A DNA stretch of 64,000 nucleotides from JAWKZG01 sp041396125 (lineage in GTDB: Bacteria > Pseudomonadota > Gammaproteobacteria > Competibacterales > Competibacteraceae), in the NCBI GenBank assembly GCA_041396125.1, contig JAWKZG010000002.1, forward strand, positions 496,001 to 560,000, written 5' to 3'. Position 1 is the stretch's first letter. Each line of letters begins with the position of its first letter. Positions 37,371 to 47,645 of this stretch are shown here, piece by piece. The notes under the pieces are model-generated. The model was not told where the DNA came from. It saw nothing but the letters and a program-made list of their open reading frames with translations, and ran no database searches. A program made the translations under genes and the position numbers.

Positions 37371-38450
37371 ATGAAAAAAATAGTATGGCCCGATACTCGA
37401 ATAACTGAGTTGCTGGAGATTCGCTATCCCATCATTCAGGCGCCTATGGCTGACGGCGTCAGCACGCCTGCACTGGTCGCGGCGGTTTCCAATGCGGGTG
37501 GTTTGGGATCGCTGGGCGCGGGTTATATGCAACCCGAGGAATTACGCCAGGCAATCATTGATATCCGAAGCCTGACTCAGAAACCCTTTGCGGTTAATCT
37601 GTTCGTGCCGGAACCGATCAAGGAAGACGCTGAACGTATCGTTCAGGCCAATGAGTTTCTGGCTTCTTACCGTGAGCAGCTGAATATTCCGGACAGCGAT
37701 CCGCTGGCGCGGGAACAGCCAAATTACATCGAGCAGCTTGGCGTCCTGTTTGAAGAGTCGGTGGAAATTATCAGTTTCGCTTTCGGTGTGCCGGGTGAAG
37801 CGGAAATGGATACTATCAAGCAATTGGGTATTACGACCATCGGTACGGCGACCCATCTGCTGGAAGCCATCCTGCTGGAAGAATCGGGCCTGGATATGGT
37901 GGTGGCACAGGGTATTGAAGCCGGTGGGCACCGGGGCACCTTTCTGGGCAGTCCGGAACAGGGTATGACCGGTTCGATGGTGTTGCTGCCCCTGCTGGCC
38001 GACCATCTGCATCTACCTTATGCGGCGGCGGGCGGCATCATGGACGCACGCGGCATCGCGGCAGCGCTGAAACTAGGCGCGGAAGCCGTGCAGATCGGCA
38101 CTGCGTTTCTGGCCTGTCCGGAAAGCGGCGCGCATGCCACCTACAAGGAAACGCTGTTACACAGCACCGAATTAACCACGGTTTTGACACGGGCTTTCTC
38201 GGGCAAGCTGGGGCGTAGTCTGAAAAACCGTTTTATTACCGAGCTGCATCAAGCCGAGCCTTTTCTACCAGGTTATCCGATGCAGAATGTTCTGACTCAG
38301 GATATCCGCCAGGCGGCTGCCGAGCAGAATAAGCCCGAATTAATGGCGATGTGGGCCGGTCAGGGCTGTGCCATGGTGCGTGATCTGCCGGCAGCCGAGC
38401 TGATGCGGGAGTGGATCGAGCAGACCACAGAGCTGCTCAATCAGGATTAA
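37371..38450 (+). CDS. Nitronate monooxygenase family flavoprotein
   Basis: 359 residues, FMN TIM-barrel of the NMO/2-nitropropane dioxygenase family. RYPIIQAPMADGVSTPALVA is the N-terminal hallmark, then NAGGLGSLGAGYM, the active-site His in AQGIEAGGHRGTFLG, and AAGGIMDARGIAAALKLGAE with GTAFLACPES in the phosphate-binding region. It oxidises alkyl nitronates such as propionate 3-nitronate. The gene is alone, with a leader of 260 bases shared with the TerC gene, and its end overlaps the convergent ampD by four bases. Confidence 0.9.
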   Translation: MKKIVWPDTRITELLEIRYPIIQAPMADGVSTPALVAAVSNAGGLGSLGAGYMQPEELRQAIIDIRSLTQKPFAVNLFVPEPIKEDAERIVQANEFLASYREQLNIPDSDPLAREQPNYIEQLGVLFEESVEIISFAFGVPGEAEMDTIKQLGITTIGTATHLLEAILLEESGLDMVVAQGIEAGGHRGTFLGSPEQGMTGSMVLLPLLADHLHLPYAAAGGIMDARGIAAALKLGAEAVQIGTAFLACPESGAHATYKETLLHSTELTTVLTRAFSGKLGRSLKNRFITELHQAEPFLPGYPMQNVLTQDIRQAAAEQNKPELMAMWAGQGCAMVRDLPAAELMREWIEQTTELLNQD

Positions 38451-39052
38451 GTTTGTCTTGAGGGACTCTGATCCCGTAATCCCGTAAGTAGTCCCGTCAG
38501 GCGGGGCCAGTCGAAAGCAGGCCCCGGATCGGTTTTGCGACCGGGCGCGATGTCACTATGGCCTGCCAGCCCACTGGCCGGGATGCTTGGATACTGTTGC
38601 CGCAGCAGCGTGATAAGCCTGGCCAGGCGATCATACTGAGCCGCTGTATAAGGCAGCGTATCGGCCCCTTCCAGTTCAATTCCGATCGAGAAATCGTTAC
38701 ACCGTTCGCGCCCCTGAAAACAGGAAACTCCGGCGTGCCAGGCGCGTTGTTGCAGGGACACGAACTGGATCAGCTCAGCATCGCGCCGGATTAAAAAATG
38801 GGCGGACACGCGCAGCTGGTAAATCTCCTGAAAATAGGGATGAGCCGTGGGGTCCAGTCGGTTGCTGAATAAATCCTCAATCCAGGGACCGCCAAATTTG
38901 CCGGGAGGCAGACTGATACCATGAATAACAATCAGCTCAATAGCTGTGCCTGGCGGGCGATCATCACAATTGGGGGAGGGATGTCGCCGGGCTGTATCGA
39001 GCCAGCCCTGCTCATCAATTGCCATGATGGGGACTGGCCGCCAGGGAAGCAT
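38447..39052 (-). CDS. ampD: 1,6-Anhydro-N-acetylmuramyl-L-alanine amidase AmpD
   Basis: 201 residues; a Met ten codons in (39025) is an alternative start. Cytosolic zinc amidase that removes the peptide from anhydromuropeptides in cell-wall recycling. Zn ligands are seen in IELIVIHGISLPPG, in RAWHAGVS, and in GHSDIAPGRKTDPGPAF, where the final His-Asp region also supplies the catalytic residues. No signal peptide fits AmpD rather than AmiD. It overlaps the upstream fbp gene by 11-38 bases, depending on start. Confidence 0.93.
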   Translation of the reverse strand: MLPWRPVPIMAIDEQGWLDTARRHPSPNCDDRPPGTAIELIVIHGISLPPGKFGGPWIEDLFSNRLDPTAHPYFQEIYQLRVSAHFLIRRDAELIQFVSLQQRAWHAGVSCFQGRERCNDFSIGIELEGADTLPYTAAQYDRLARLITLLRQQYPSIPASGLAGHSDIAPGRKTDPGPAFDWPRLTGLLTGLRDQSPSRQT

Positions 39053-40127
39053 CGAAACGGGCTTTGCCGCGGGGCAGTGCGGCTTTGCTGGGAGCGGGCG
39101 GCTGGTATTGCTGGTAATAAGCCTGGATACGCCTGACTTCTTCCCGTGAACCGAGAATCAACGGGCAGCGCTGATGCAGACCGTGCGGTGTCAGTGCGAG
39201 AATGCGCTCGCTGCCGGTGGTACTGAGCCCGCCGGCCTGCTCAACCAGCCAGCTGACCGGGTTGGCTTCGTACAATAAGCGCAGGCGTCCGCCACGATGG
39301 CGATTGCGCTGATCCAGCGGATACAGAAATACCCCGCCGCGCATGATCACGCGGTGCACATCACCGATCATGGCACCCGACCAGCGCATATTGAAGTCCT
39401 TGCCCAAAGGGCCGTCCTGGCCTGCCTGACACTCTTCGATAAAACGCTGCACGGGCGCTTCCCAGAAACGCTGGTAGGAGGCGTTGATAGCAAATTCCTG
39501 GGTGGCTACCGGAATGCGGATATCGGGGTGAGTCAGCAGGAATTCGCCGCTGTGGTGATCCAGCGTAAAGCCTTGCGTACCCTGACCAAAAGTGATGATC
39601 AGCATGGTCGACGGGCCGTAGATGGCATAAGCAGCACAGAGCTGGCGGGCACCCGCCTGCAAAAAGGCAGTGGCATCAACCGGCGTTTGTGTCAGCGGGG
39701 CGGGTAGCACCGAGAATATGGTGCCGAGCAAACCGTTAACATCGACATTGCTCGACCCATCCAGCGGGTCGAATGACAGCAGATAGGGACAGCTTGCCGA
39801 GGCCGGCCGCAGCGACAGCATATCCGGCAGTTCTTCCGAAACCAGGGCGGCGACCAGACCACTGGCTTGAGCATGCCGGATCAGGATGTCATTGCTGAGT
39901 AAATCCAGTTTCTTTTGCTGCTCACCTTGTGAGTTGCAGTGCTCACTGTTGCCTAAAACGTCAGCCAGCTGGCCCTGACAGACCGTGGCGGCAATCTCAC
40001 GGCAGGCCGCAGCCAGGGTGTCCAGCAGTGTAGGGAGTGAGTCCTGCGGGGTGCCAGGCTGCCAGGCTGTACGCAGGAACTGTGTGAGTGTTATGCGCGA
40101 TTCTGTCGATTTAGTCATTATTGGCAT
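39015..40127 (-). CDS. fbp: Class I fructose-1,6-bisphosphatase
   Basis: 370 residues; Met 4 is an equally good start. Gluconeogenic enzyme releasing phosphate from fructose 1,6-bisphosphate. The metal-binding signature is LLSFDPLDGSSNVDVNGLLG, preceded by VSEELPDML, and the substrate region has FNMRWSGAMIGDVHRVIMRG and GGRLRLLYEANPVSWLVEQA. The last 35 residues are a variable tail overlapping ampD. With GTP-type PEP carboxykinase at the right edge and pgi, the window contains three gluconeogenic steps, consistent with growth on organic acids. Confidence 0.94.
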   Translation of the reverse strand: MPIMTKSTESRITLTQFLRTAWQPGTPQDSLPTLLDTLAAACREIAATVCQGQLADVLGNSEHCNSQGEQQKKLDLLSNDILIRHAQASGLVAALVSEELPDMLSLRPASASCPYLLSFDPLDGSSNVDVNGLLGTIFSVLPAPLTQTPVDATAFLQAGARQLCAAYAIYGPSTMLIITFGQGTQGFTLDHHSGEFLLTHPDIRIPVATQEFAINASYQRFWEAPVQRFIEECQAGQDGPLGKDFNMRWSGAMIGDVHRVIMRGGVFLYPLDQRNRHRGGRLRLLYEANPVSWLVEQAGGLSTTGSERILALTPHGLHQRCPLILGSREEVRRIQAYYQQYQPPAPSKAALPRGKARFDASLAASPHHGN

Positions 40128-40319
40128 GCTGGACTGTGGTTGTCTGTGCGTTCTGCCAGGAATTGATACCAGTAAGGCAATGATAATTATCGTAACATGC
40201 TATGACTAAGAAGTAAGTCCACTAACAGAAACGTAATAAAATTTGATGCTTTGACCAGCTTGGCAGCGCGAACCGGAGCAAGGTGGCATGGTCAGACTTA
40301 GCAGTTACATAATTGAGGT

Positions 40320-43235
40320 ATGGTGATGCGATTGGGAAACAGGACATTTTGGTACAGTATGCTGGCGTTGCTGGGCGTAGGTTTTGCACTGCCGCCGCTC
40401 GTTCTGGCGCAGGCAGCGTCAGCAGCCGAGGCCCTTATTAAAAGCCCGAATGATCGGCGTGAGTACGCGGCAATAACGCTGCCGAATCAGCTGCGGGTCG
40501 TGTTGATTTCAGACCCCGCGACCGACAAGGCAGCGGCTTCGCTTAATGTCAACGTAGGCAGTGCCAGCGAACCCGACAACCGCGAGGGCCTGGCGCATAT
40601 GCTGGAGCACATGCTGTTTCTGGGCACGGAGAAATACCCGGAACCGGGTGAGTACAAAAATTTCCTGTCCTCCCACGGTGGTGATCACAATGCCTATACC
40701 GCACTGCTCGACACGAATTATTTTTTCGATGTTGACAAGCTTTATCTGGAACCGGCGCTGGATCGCTTTGCGCAATTTTTTGTTGCCCCGCTGTTCACCG
40801 CTAAATACGTCCAGAATGAGCGTCAGGTGGTGCACTCGGAATATCAGTCCAAAATGCGCTCCGATGGCTGGCGGATCCGTAGTGCCCAGCGCCATGCCAT
40901 GAATCCTGAGCATCCTGCTGCTCGTTTCAACATCGGCAGTCAGCAGACCCTGGCTGATCGCGGGGAACAATCCATCCGGCAGGAGCTGATCACGTTTTAC
41001 CAGCAGAATTATTCAGCCAATCTGATGACGCTGGTCGTTTTGGGGCAGGAGCCACTGAGCCAGCTGGAACAATGGGTGCGTGAGAAATTTTCGGCAATAC
41101 CTAATAGCGACCGGCCTGCATTGTCTATCGACCAGCCGCAGTTCACGCCGGAGCAACTGCCGGCGCGTTTGGACGTGGTGTCGGTGAAAGACGAAAATCG
41201 TGTTTCTCTGTCATTTCCGTTGCCGCCGGTCAAGTCGTATTACACTACCAAGCCGGTGCAGTATATTGCCTACCTGCTGGGTTATGAGGGGAAGGGCAGT
41301 CTGCTGTCTCTGCTCAAGCAAAAAGGCTGGGCGAACAGTTTGTGGGCTGGTCTTAGCGCCGATAACGACAGTGAAGCGGGGCTGACCGTCTCTATTGATC
41401 TGACGACAGCCGGTTTGCAAGCGGTCGATGATGTCGTCGCCAAGGTTTTTGATGCGATTCAGTTGATCCAGCGCGAAGGGGTATCTGAACGTCTGTTCGA
41501 CGAGCAGCGCCGACTGGCTGAAATCGGCTTCCAGTTTCAGGAAATGCGCCAGCCAATTTCTTTGGTGCGCAGTCTGGCATCAGCCATGAACGACTATCCA
41601 CCGGCTGACTGGCTGCGTGGTCCTTATTTAATGACCGATTATCAACCGGAACTGATCCAGCGTTTTCTGCGCGAACTGCGGCCCGATAATACCCTTATCA
41701 CGGTCAGCTCACAGGCGTTATCCACTGATCAGGTCGATCCCTGGTTCGAGACACCCTATAAACTGAGCCGGATAGCGCCGGAACAGGTCCAGGCCTGGGC
41801 TGACGAGGCGATTGATCCGGCGCTGGCCATTCCGGCACCGAACCCCTTTATTCCCGAGCAATTAACACTGAAATCGAGTGGTGACGAGGAGGCCGGCGTC
41901 CCGACCTTGTTGCAAAATTCTGCCGGATTGCAACTGTGGCATCAGCTCGATACGTCCTTTGGCACCCCGCGCGCCGAATTTTATTTTTCGGTACGTTCGC
42001 CGGTGGCCAACGATACGCCCGAACACGCCATGCTGACCACGCTGTTTGTCAAAATGGTGGAAGACCAGCTGAGCGAATTGTCGTATCCCGCTTATGTCGC
42101 GGGACTGAATTACAAAATCTACAAGCATATGCGCGGTTTTACTGTCCGCGTGTCCGGCTACGATGAGAAACAGGCGTTGCTGTTACAGCAGGTGCTCAAT
42201 GCGCTGCGTGCACCACGCATCGATCCTGCTGTTTTTGCCCGCATCAAGGATGAGGAACGCCGGAAATTACTCAGCGCACGAGAGAACGCGCCTTATCGTC
42301 AGACTTACAGTGAAATATCGGATTTATTACTGACACCGCAATGGTCGGATGAGGATCAATTAGCGGCATTGACAGACCTGACGGCAGACAGTTTGCAGGC
42401 GTTTATCCCGACGCTCATGGCGCGCATGGAAGTGGTCTCGCTGTCCTACGGCAATGTCACCGCTGATGAAGCGCGCGCGCTGGGCCAGCTGCTGACGGAT
42501 AATCTGTTGCAGTCCGCACAGATCAGCCATGTGGAGCGGGGCCGTCTGCTGAAACTGGAACCCGGTCGGGATTATATTCGTGAACTGGCCATCGAACATC
42601 AGGATTCGGCACTGACCTTGTATATACAAGGGCCGGATAAGTCGGTCACCAGCCGGGTTCTGTTCGGTTTGCTGGCGGAAGATCTGGAAAGCCCGTTTTT
42701 TGAAAAGCTGCGGACGGAAGAAAAGCTGGGCTATATCGTTTTTGCCTCGGCCATGCCCTTGCTGGACGTGCCGGCTCTGGCGTTTATTGTGCAATCACCC
42801 AGCGCCAGCCCGTCTGAGTTGCAAGCCCATGTCGATGCGTTTATCGCTGCACAGAGTGAGCGCATCGCCCGGCTCAGTGAGGAAGATCTGGCACGTTTGA
42901 AAGCGTCATTGCTGTCCCGATTGATGACGCAGGACCAGACTTTACAGGATCGGGCGGAACGCTACTGGGTGGAGATCGATCGCGAGAATACCGCTTTCGA
43001 TACCCGTGAGCAGTTAGCACAGGCAGTGCAGGCCATCAGCCTGGAGCAGTTTGTCTCGGCCTATCAGGACTGGATCGCCGGAGAGCAGCGGCGACGGCTG
43101 ATTGTGCGTGCAGCCGGTCAACCTCATGCTGAAGTCAGCGCAGTTACGGACGACGATCAAAATGCGCTGGGGACACCGGCGCTGATCGCTGATCCAGCGG
43201 TATTTAAAAAAGACCGCGCCAGCTTTTCCGGTTAA
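40320..43235 (+). CDS. Pitrilysin-like M16 zinc protease (protease III type)
   Basis: 971 residues, the size of the periplasmic protease III group. A signal peptide (WYSMLALLGVGFALPPLVLA, ending AQA) is followed by the inverted zinc motif in GLAHMLEHMLFLGTEKYP (HxxEH), with the distal Glu in NERQVVHSEYQSKMRSDGWR. The four alpha/beta domains of M16A enzymes are complete, including the later FFEKLRTEEKLGYIVFA block. It degrades small peptides in the periplasm. The start could be ATG 40320 or the ATG two codons on, which is better placed after GAGGTATGGTG. Confidence 0.92.
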   Translation: MVMRLGNRTFWYSMLALLGVGFALPPLVLAQAASAAEALIKSPNDRREYAAITLPNQLRVVLISDPATDKAAASLNVNVGSASEPDNREGLAHMLEHMLFLGTEKYPEPGEYKNFLSSHGGDHNAYTALLDTNYFFDVDKLYLEPALDRFAQFFVAPLFTAKYVQNERQVVHSEYQSKMRSDGWRIRSAQRHAMNPEHPAARFNIGSQQTLADRGEQSIRQELITFYQQNYSANLMTLVVLGQEPLSQLEQWVREKFSAIPNSDRPALSIDQPQFTPEQLPARLDVVSVKDENRVSLSFPLPPVKSYYTTKPVQYIAYLLGYEGKGSLLSLLKQKGWANSLWAGLSADNDSEAGLTVSIDLTTAGLQAVDDVVAKVFDAIQLIQREGVSERLFDEQRRLAEIGFQFQEMRQPISLVRSLASAMNDYPPADWLRGPYLMTDYQPELIQRFLRELRPDNTLITVSSQALSTDQVDPWFETPYKLSRIAPEQVQAWADEAIDPALAIPAPNPFIPEQLTLKSSGDEEAGVPTLLQNSAGLQLWHQLDTSFGTPRAEFYFSVRSPVANDTPEHAMLTTLFVKMVEDQLSELSYPAYVAGLNYKIYKHMRGFTVRVSGYDEKQALLLQQVLNALRAPRIDPAVFARIKDEERRKLLSARENAPYRQTYSEISDLLLTPQWSDEDQLAALTDLTADSLQAFIPTLMARMEVVSLSYGNVTADEARALGQLLTDNLLQSAQISHVERGRLLKLEPGRDYIRELAIEHQDSALTLYIQGPDKSVTSRVLFGLLAEDLESPFFEKLRTEEKLGYIVFASAMPLLDVPALAFIVQSPSASPSELQAHVDAFIAAQSERIARLSEEDLARLKASLLSRLMTQDQTLQDRAERYWVEIDRENTAFDTREQLAQAVQAISLEQFVSAYQDWIAGEQRRRLIVRAAGQPHAEVSAVTDDDQNALGTPALIADPAVFKKDRASFSG

Positions 43236-43719
43236 AGGCTGTACCTGCGGGCTGAAAAATAGCCCGACAAGGTCATTCTGAAGGCGTGCCACTTTACCCG
43301 GTGGCATGCCTTTTCAGTTTCTGGCGATCCGAAATAATAAATACGCAGAATGCCTGTCTCGTGCAGACTGGTACGGATTGGTAAAGCCGTGCTGGCAGGC
43401 TGCAGACGGGGCTTTGCTGGCGGTTTTGCTGTAATCACCATATCCAAGCGCAGGCACAGCTACTATAATCTGGCGGATTTTACGGGCAGGCGTCTCGACT
43501 CTGTGCATGTGGCGCAATAACCGCCTGTCCAAAATGCTCTCCATCGTTGTGCGCGTTTGCCGTGTGCAGGCCCGTCGCATCTTTTTACTGGATGCTAGGC
43601 AGGCTTGACTCGGGTGTACCTCAGGGGAGGCGCTCTGGCGCGATAGACCTGGCGCTTATCCGGGGCAGACGACCTGTCCGGCTTATAAACTAGGCTATAA
43701 ACTTTGAGAACGGAATGTA
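43236..43719. other. Intergenic region between the M16 protease and gshA
   Basis: 484 bases. The terminator at 43281-43316 ends the protease transcript. The rest contains short frames on both strands with poor starts, a short imperfect direct repeat of TATAAACT near 43684-43703, and presumably the gshA promoter. I see no RNA gene or mobile element. Confidence 0.6.
43281..43316 (+). terminator. Rho-independent terminator after the M16 protease
   Basis: AAGGCGTGCCAC (43281-43292) pairs with GTGGCATGCCTT (43301-43312), one G-T pair, eight-base loop, followed by TTTT. It is the most convincing intrinsic terminator in the window. Confidence 0.85.
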
Positions 43720-45288
43720 ATGCAGTCTTCAGATCAGCGCTTAACGCGTTTTATAAATGCCGGTCATGGCGCCACGCTGCGTGGCGGTCTGGTTGGGTTG
43801 GAAAAAGAAAGTTTACGTATCGACCCGGCTGGCAGCATTGCGCAAACGCCGCATCCCCGGGCTTTGGGTTCAGCCCTGACCCACCCTTATATCACCACGG
43901 ATTACTCTGAAGCTTTACTGGAGTTCATAACGCCACCAGCAGATGATGCTGCTCAGGCGCTTGAGTTTATGGAGCGCATACACCGTTTTACCTACTCGCA
44001 GCTGGGAGATGAATCGCTGTGGGCGGCCAGTATGCCGTGTGTGGTCAATGGTGAGGCCAGTGTGCGTATTGCCGAGTATGGCCAGTCCAACCAGGGGCAG
44101 TTAAAGCATATTTACCGGCGCGGCCTGGGGCATCGTTATGGTCGGGTCATGCAGGTTATTGCCGGTATCCATTTTAATTACTCGCCACCACCATCATTTT
44201 GGCCAGGCTGGCAGGACGTGCTGCAAGACAGTCAAGAGCCTCAGGATTTTATCAGCGCCAGTTATTTCGGACTGATTCGCAATGTACAACGCTATGGCTG
44301 GCTGTTGCTGTATTTATTCGGGGCGTCCCCGGCACTGTGCAAATCGTTTACCCAGGGGCAAGCCAGAAATCTGCAGGAGTTTGACAGTAATACGTTTTAT
44401 CTGCCGCATGCGACTTCGCTGCGTATGAGTGATATCGGCTACACTAATCGTAAACGCTGTGGTTTCACGGTCTCCAATAACAGTCTGCAACAATATATCG
44501 ACGGACTGCAGCAGGCCTTGCAGGCTACCTGTCCGCCTTATCTGGCGCTGGGCGTGAAAGTCGATGGGGAATATCGCCAGCTGAATGCCAATATTCTGCA
44601 AATCGAGAATGAATACTACAGCCTGGTTCGGCCCAAGCAGCCACCGCGTGAAGGAGAGCGCGTTCTGGGGGCTTTACGTGCTCGCGGTGTGTCCTATGTG
44701 GAACTGCGCAGCAATGATCTGAACCTGTTTGAGCCAACCGGCCTGAATATAACCCAGCTGCGTTTTTTGGAGGCCTTTCTGCTGTTCTGTTTGTTGCAGG
44801 AAAGTGCCCACATCAGTACCTCCGAACAGAAAATTATGGAGAAAAACCAATTGCTCACCACCCGTAATGGCCGTCAGCCCGGTATGTGTTTGCATACTGC
44901 TGATGGAGGAGAGCGTTCACTGCAAGACTGGGGCCTGGAGATCTGCCAGTCCATGCAGGCAATCTGTAGCGTGCTGGATGAGGGACGACAGCAACCGGAT
45001 TATGGCCATGCCCTGGAACAGCAGATCACTGCTCTGCAGGAGCCGGACTGTACACCCTCGGCGCGCATACTGGCGCAGATGCGGGAACATAAAGAAGGTT
45101 ATTTCCATTTTGTACAGCACCTGTCGGAACAACATAAACAGCACTACCTGGCTACCCCGCTGCCCGCCGCAGAGCAGCAGCGCTGGCAGCAATGGACACA
45201 GGATTCGCTGCTTGAGCAGAGCCGCCTGGAACAAGCTGATACGGAAAGCTTTGATGATTATCTGGCACGGTTTCTGGCAGCCGTATAG
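43720..45288 (+). CDS. gshA: Glutamate-cysteine ligase, GshA type 1
   Basis: 522 residues, as in gammaproteobacterial GshA. It makes gamma-glutamylcysteine, the first step of glutathione synthesis, in the cytosol. RGGLVGLEKESLRIDPAG is the diagnostic N-terminal motif, followed by TTDYSEALLEFITPP, VMQVIAGIHFNYSPP, HATSLRMSDIGYTN and YVELRSNDLNLFEPTGLN. All regions are intact. A short lipoprotein gene follows after about 55 bases. gshB is not in the window. Confidence 0.96.
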   Translation: MQSSDQRLTRFINAGHGATLRGGLVGLEKESLRIDPAGSIAQTPHPRALGSALTHPYITTDYSEALLEFITPPADDAAQALEFMERIHRFTYSQLGDESLWAASMPCVVNGEASVRIAEYGQSNQGQLKHIYRRGLGHRYGRVMQVIAGIHFNYSPPPSFWPGWQDVLQDSQEPQDFISASYFGLIRNVQRYGWLLLYLFGASPALCKSFTQGQARNLQEFDSNTFYLPHATSLRMSDIGYTNRKRCGFTVSNNSLQQYIDGLQQALQATCPPYLALGVKVDGEYRQLNANILQIENEYYSLVRPKQPPREGERVLGALRARGVSYVELRSNDLNLFEPTGLNITQLRFLEAFLLFCLLQESAHISTSEQKIMEKNQLLTTRNGRQPGMCLHTADGGERSLQDWGLEICQSMQAICSVLDEGRQQPDYGHALEQQITALQEPDCTPSARILAQMREHKEGYFHFVQHLSEQHKQHYLATPLPAAEQQRWQQWTQDSLLEQSRLEQADTESFDDYLARFLAAV

Positions 45289-45344
45289 CACCATTTTCAG
45301 ACCCGAACGTCTAACCCGATATACTTTGCTGTGAGAAACGCACC

Positions 45345-45779
45345 ATGATATTTACTCGTTATAAACTGCATTACCTGCTTCGCAGTGCTCTGGCCGGCTC
45401 GCTGGTAGCACTGCTTGGCTGTCAGGCAGCGCCAGCCCCGCCGTTGGCTGATGTACCCCCACCGCCGACTCTGAGCAGCGAGGAGGAGGCCATTGTACTA
45501 CCAGAGAGCGAACAACCTGTCCTGATTGATGAAGCGCCGGTCAGCGCCTCTCCGGTGTCATCGGAGCGGGCCTCAAAGCGTGCTTTCCTGCCGGGTTTGT
45601 AGGCCGATAAAACGTCTGCTGCAGCTGATAATCCCGAGCGGGAAGAAAACGCGGCAGAAGGCACTGTCGTCCCGTTCGAAGCCGAGCTGCAAAAGCAAAG
45701 AAAGCGTATTAATCTGGGGCTGGAACGCGAGCAACGCGATGAGGAACCGGTGGATAACGTCGTCAATTTCCAGTTTTAG
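45345..45779 (+). CDS. Small lipoprotein gene with in-frame amber codon
   Basis: The first 85 residues have a lipobox (SLVALLGC, Cys 26) and a Pro-rich acidic stretch, ending FLPGL before TAG at 45600-45602. The same frame goes on for 58 codons as ADKTSAADNPEREENAAEGT and LQKQRKRINLGLEREQRDEE to NVVNFQF and a second TAG at 45777. The continuation has the same composition, strongly helical and charged, so the original protein was probably about 144 residues. A CAG to TAG change at the stop would restore it. No family recognised; periplasmic face of the envelope is likely. Confidence 0.6.
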
Positions 45780-46052
45780 CACTGTCAGGCCCATCTGCAG
45801 TGCTGTTCGGGTTTACTGTGTGCGGAGAGCCATCTTTTGCACAGGAGCATCTTCAGTGAGGAGGCTATAAAAAGCCTTGTGGCTTACTGCCGGAAAATCC
45901 AGTGAATCCGGCAACTCCCAAAAAAACCGGCAAACTATCCACATAATTCACCAAAGCCTGTCTGAGCTGGCGTAAATGCTAACAGTGCAGTAATCTGCCC
46001 TGTCTGTTGTTATCCTAATCCTGGCTTACTGAATGTCGATACAAAAACGGTA

Positions 46053-47645
46053 ATGGAAACCGCAATGTTTTTAGCATTCGCCGAATGCTTTTCTGAAGCG
46101 ATGCTACTGCTGACCCGGCAGGGCACCGTCGTCGCTGCTAACCGCGCGGGTCGCGAATTATTGGGCGGCATTGATACCGCCAGCATTTCAAACCATCCGC
46201 TACGTGATTTTGTCAGTGACCCGGATGACAAACTAACGTCTTATCTGGCCGCTTGTGCCGAAAGCGATTCGCCATTGACAGGTGTCTTGAAACTGCGCCT
46301 GGCTGACTCGATCAAGCAGGTGATCTGCCAAGGCCGGGGCGTGTCATCGTCCGCCAACAGGCAACTTTCGACGCCTGTCCACGGCATCATCCTGCGCTGT
46401 TTGCCACAGACCGATCACACCATTGACAGCCAGGCGATCAATGCGTCTTTATTGCAATTGACGGCAGAAATGGAACGGCGTCGACTGGCCGAGCATCGTC
46501 TGACCATGACGGAGGCGCACGCCCAGGCGGTATTGGATACAGCGGTAGATGGGATTGTCACTATCGATTCCACGGGTATTATCGAGTCATTCAATAATGC
46601 TGCCGAGCGCCTGTTTGAATATCGTGCCGATGAGGTTATCGGTAAAAATATCAGCATGCTCATGCCGCCACCGTATTGTTACGAGCACGATGACTATTTA
46701 CAGCGATATCTCAGTACCGGCAAGAAAAAAATTATCGGTACTGCCGGGCGCGAAGTGACCGGCCTGCGCAAAAATGGTGAAACCTTCCCGATGGAACTGG
46801 CGGTCAGTGATCTGGCGTTTGATGGTGCCCATCATTTTACCGGTATTGTGCGTGATATCAGCCGGCGCAAACAGGCTGAACAGCGCTTGCAGCAGCGTGA
46901 GCTGGAAGCCCGGCAGAATCGTGAACGACTGGTGCATGTGGCGCGCTTAAGCACTATGGGCGAAATGGCGGCAGGTATTGCGCATGAGATCAATCAGCCA
47001 TTGACGGCTATTGCGACATACGCCAGCGCCAGCCAGCGCCTGCTCAACAGCGGTCTGAGCGATCAGGATGAATTGCTGACCACGCTGGATAAAATCAGTC
47101 GGCAGGCGCGCCGTGCCGGTGATGTGATTCAGCGCTTGCGCAGTTTTGTGAAAAAGCAGGACAGTCAGCGGGAAGTCTGGGATCTCAACAAACTGGTTGC
47201 CGATACCATGGTGCTGGCCGAGGCCGATGCCCGTCTGCATTCGTTTGTTATCGAGATGACACTGTCTCAACAACCCCTGCAGGTCTCGGTTGATCCTATC
47301 CAGATCCAGCAGGTTCTGCTCAATCTGATCCGCAACGGCATGGATGCCATGCTGGAAGCGGAGCAGACCGATGGCTGTCTGCGTGTGGGCACCCGCCAGG
47401 CTGACCACGATTTCGCACTGGTATCTGTGCGGGATCAAGGTGTTGGCATCTCGACTGAACAAAGTGATAAGCTTTTCAGTCCTTTTTTTACGACTAAATC
47501 CAACGGTATTGGTTTGGGGCTGTCCATCAGTCGATCGATTATTAATGCGCATGGCGGGCGTTTGAATTTCGAGCGCCATACCGAAGAAAAAGGCGTAACC
47601 ATGTATTTTACCTTACCGCTAGAAGTGGGAAACGTTGATGGCTGA
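46053..47645 (+). CDS. FixL-like PAS sensor histidine kinase (probable heme-PAS)
   Basis: 530 residues, soluble. PAS 1 covers about residues 1-110 and PAS 2 about 145-265. PAS 2 reads MLMPPPYCYEHDDYLQRYLS then KKIIGTAGREVTGLRKNGET, closely following the heme PAS of FixL, where the His of the EHDxY element binds heme iron. The kinase core has H311 in GIAHEINQPLTAIATYASAS, the N box NLIRNGMDAM, DQGVGIS, and FFTTKSNGIGLGLSISRS. It probably senses oxygen, NO or redox state and phosphorylates the FixJ-like product of the overlapping next gene. Heme binding is inferred from the His motif alone. Confidence 0.88.
   Translation: METAMFLAFAECFSEAMLLLTRQGTVVAANRAGRELLGGIDTASISNHPLRDFVSDPDDKLTSYLAACAESDSPLTGVLKLRLADSIKQVICQGRGVSSSANRQLSTPVHGIILRCLPQTDHTIDSQAINASLLQLTAEMERRRLAEHRLTMTEAHAQAVLDTAVDGIVTIDSTGIIESFNNAAERLFEYRADEVIGKNISMLMPPPYCYEHDDYLQRYLSTGKKKIIGTAGREVTGLRKNGETFPMELAVSDLAFDGAHHFTGIVRDISRRKQAEQRLQQRELEARQNRERLVHVARLSTMGEMAAGIAHEINQPLTAIATYASASQRLLNSGLSDQDELLTTLDKISRQARRAGDVIQRLRSFVKKQDSQREVWDLNKLVADTMVLAEADARLHSFVIEMTLSQQPLQVSVDPIQIQQVLLNLIRNGMDAMLEAEQTDGCLRVGTRQADHDFALVSVRDQGVGISTEQSDKLFSPFFTTKSNGIGLGLSISRSIINAHGGRLNFERHTEEKGVTMYFTLPLEVGNVDG

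Noticed and set aside
11999..45602. Pyrrolysine or general amber recoding
   Set aside because: Only two cases, other genes end in TAG normally, and pyrrolysine genes are not seen.
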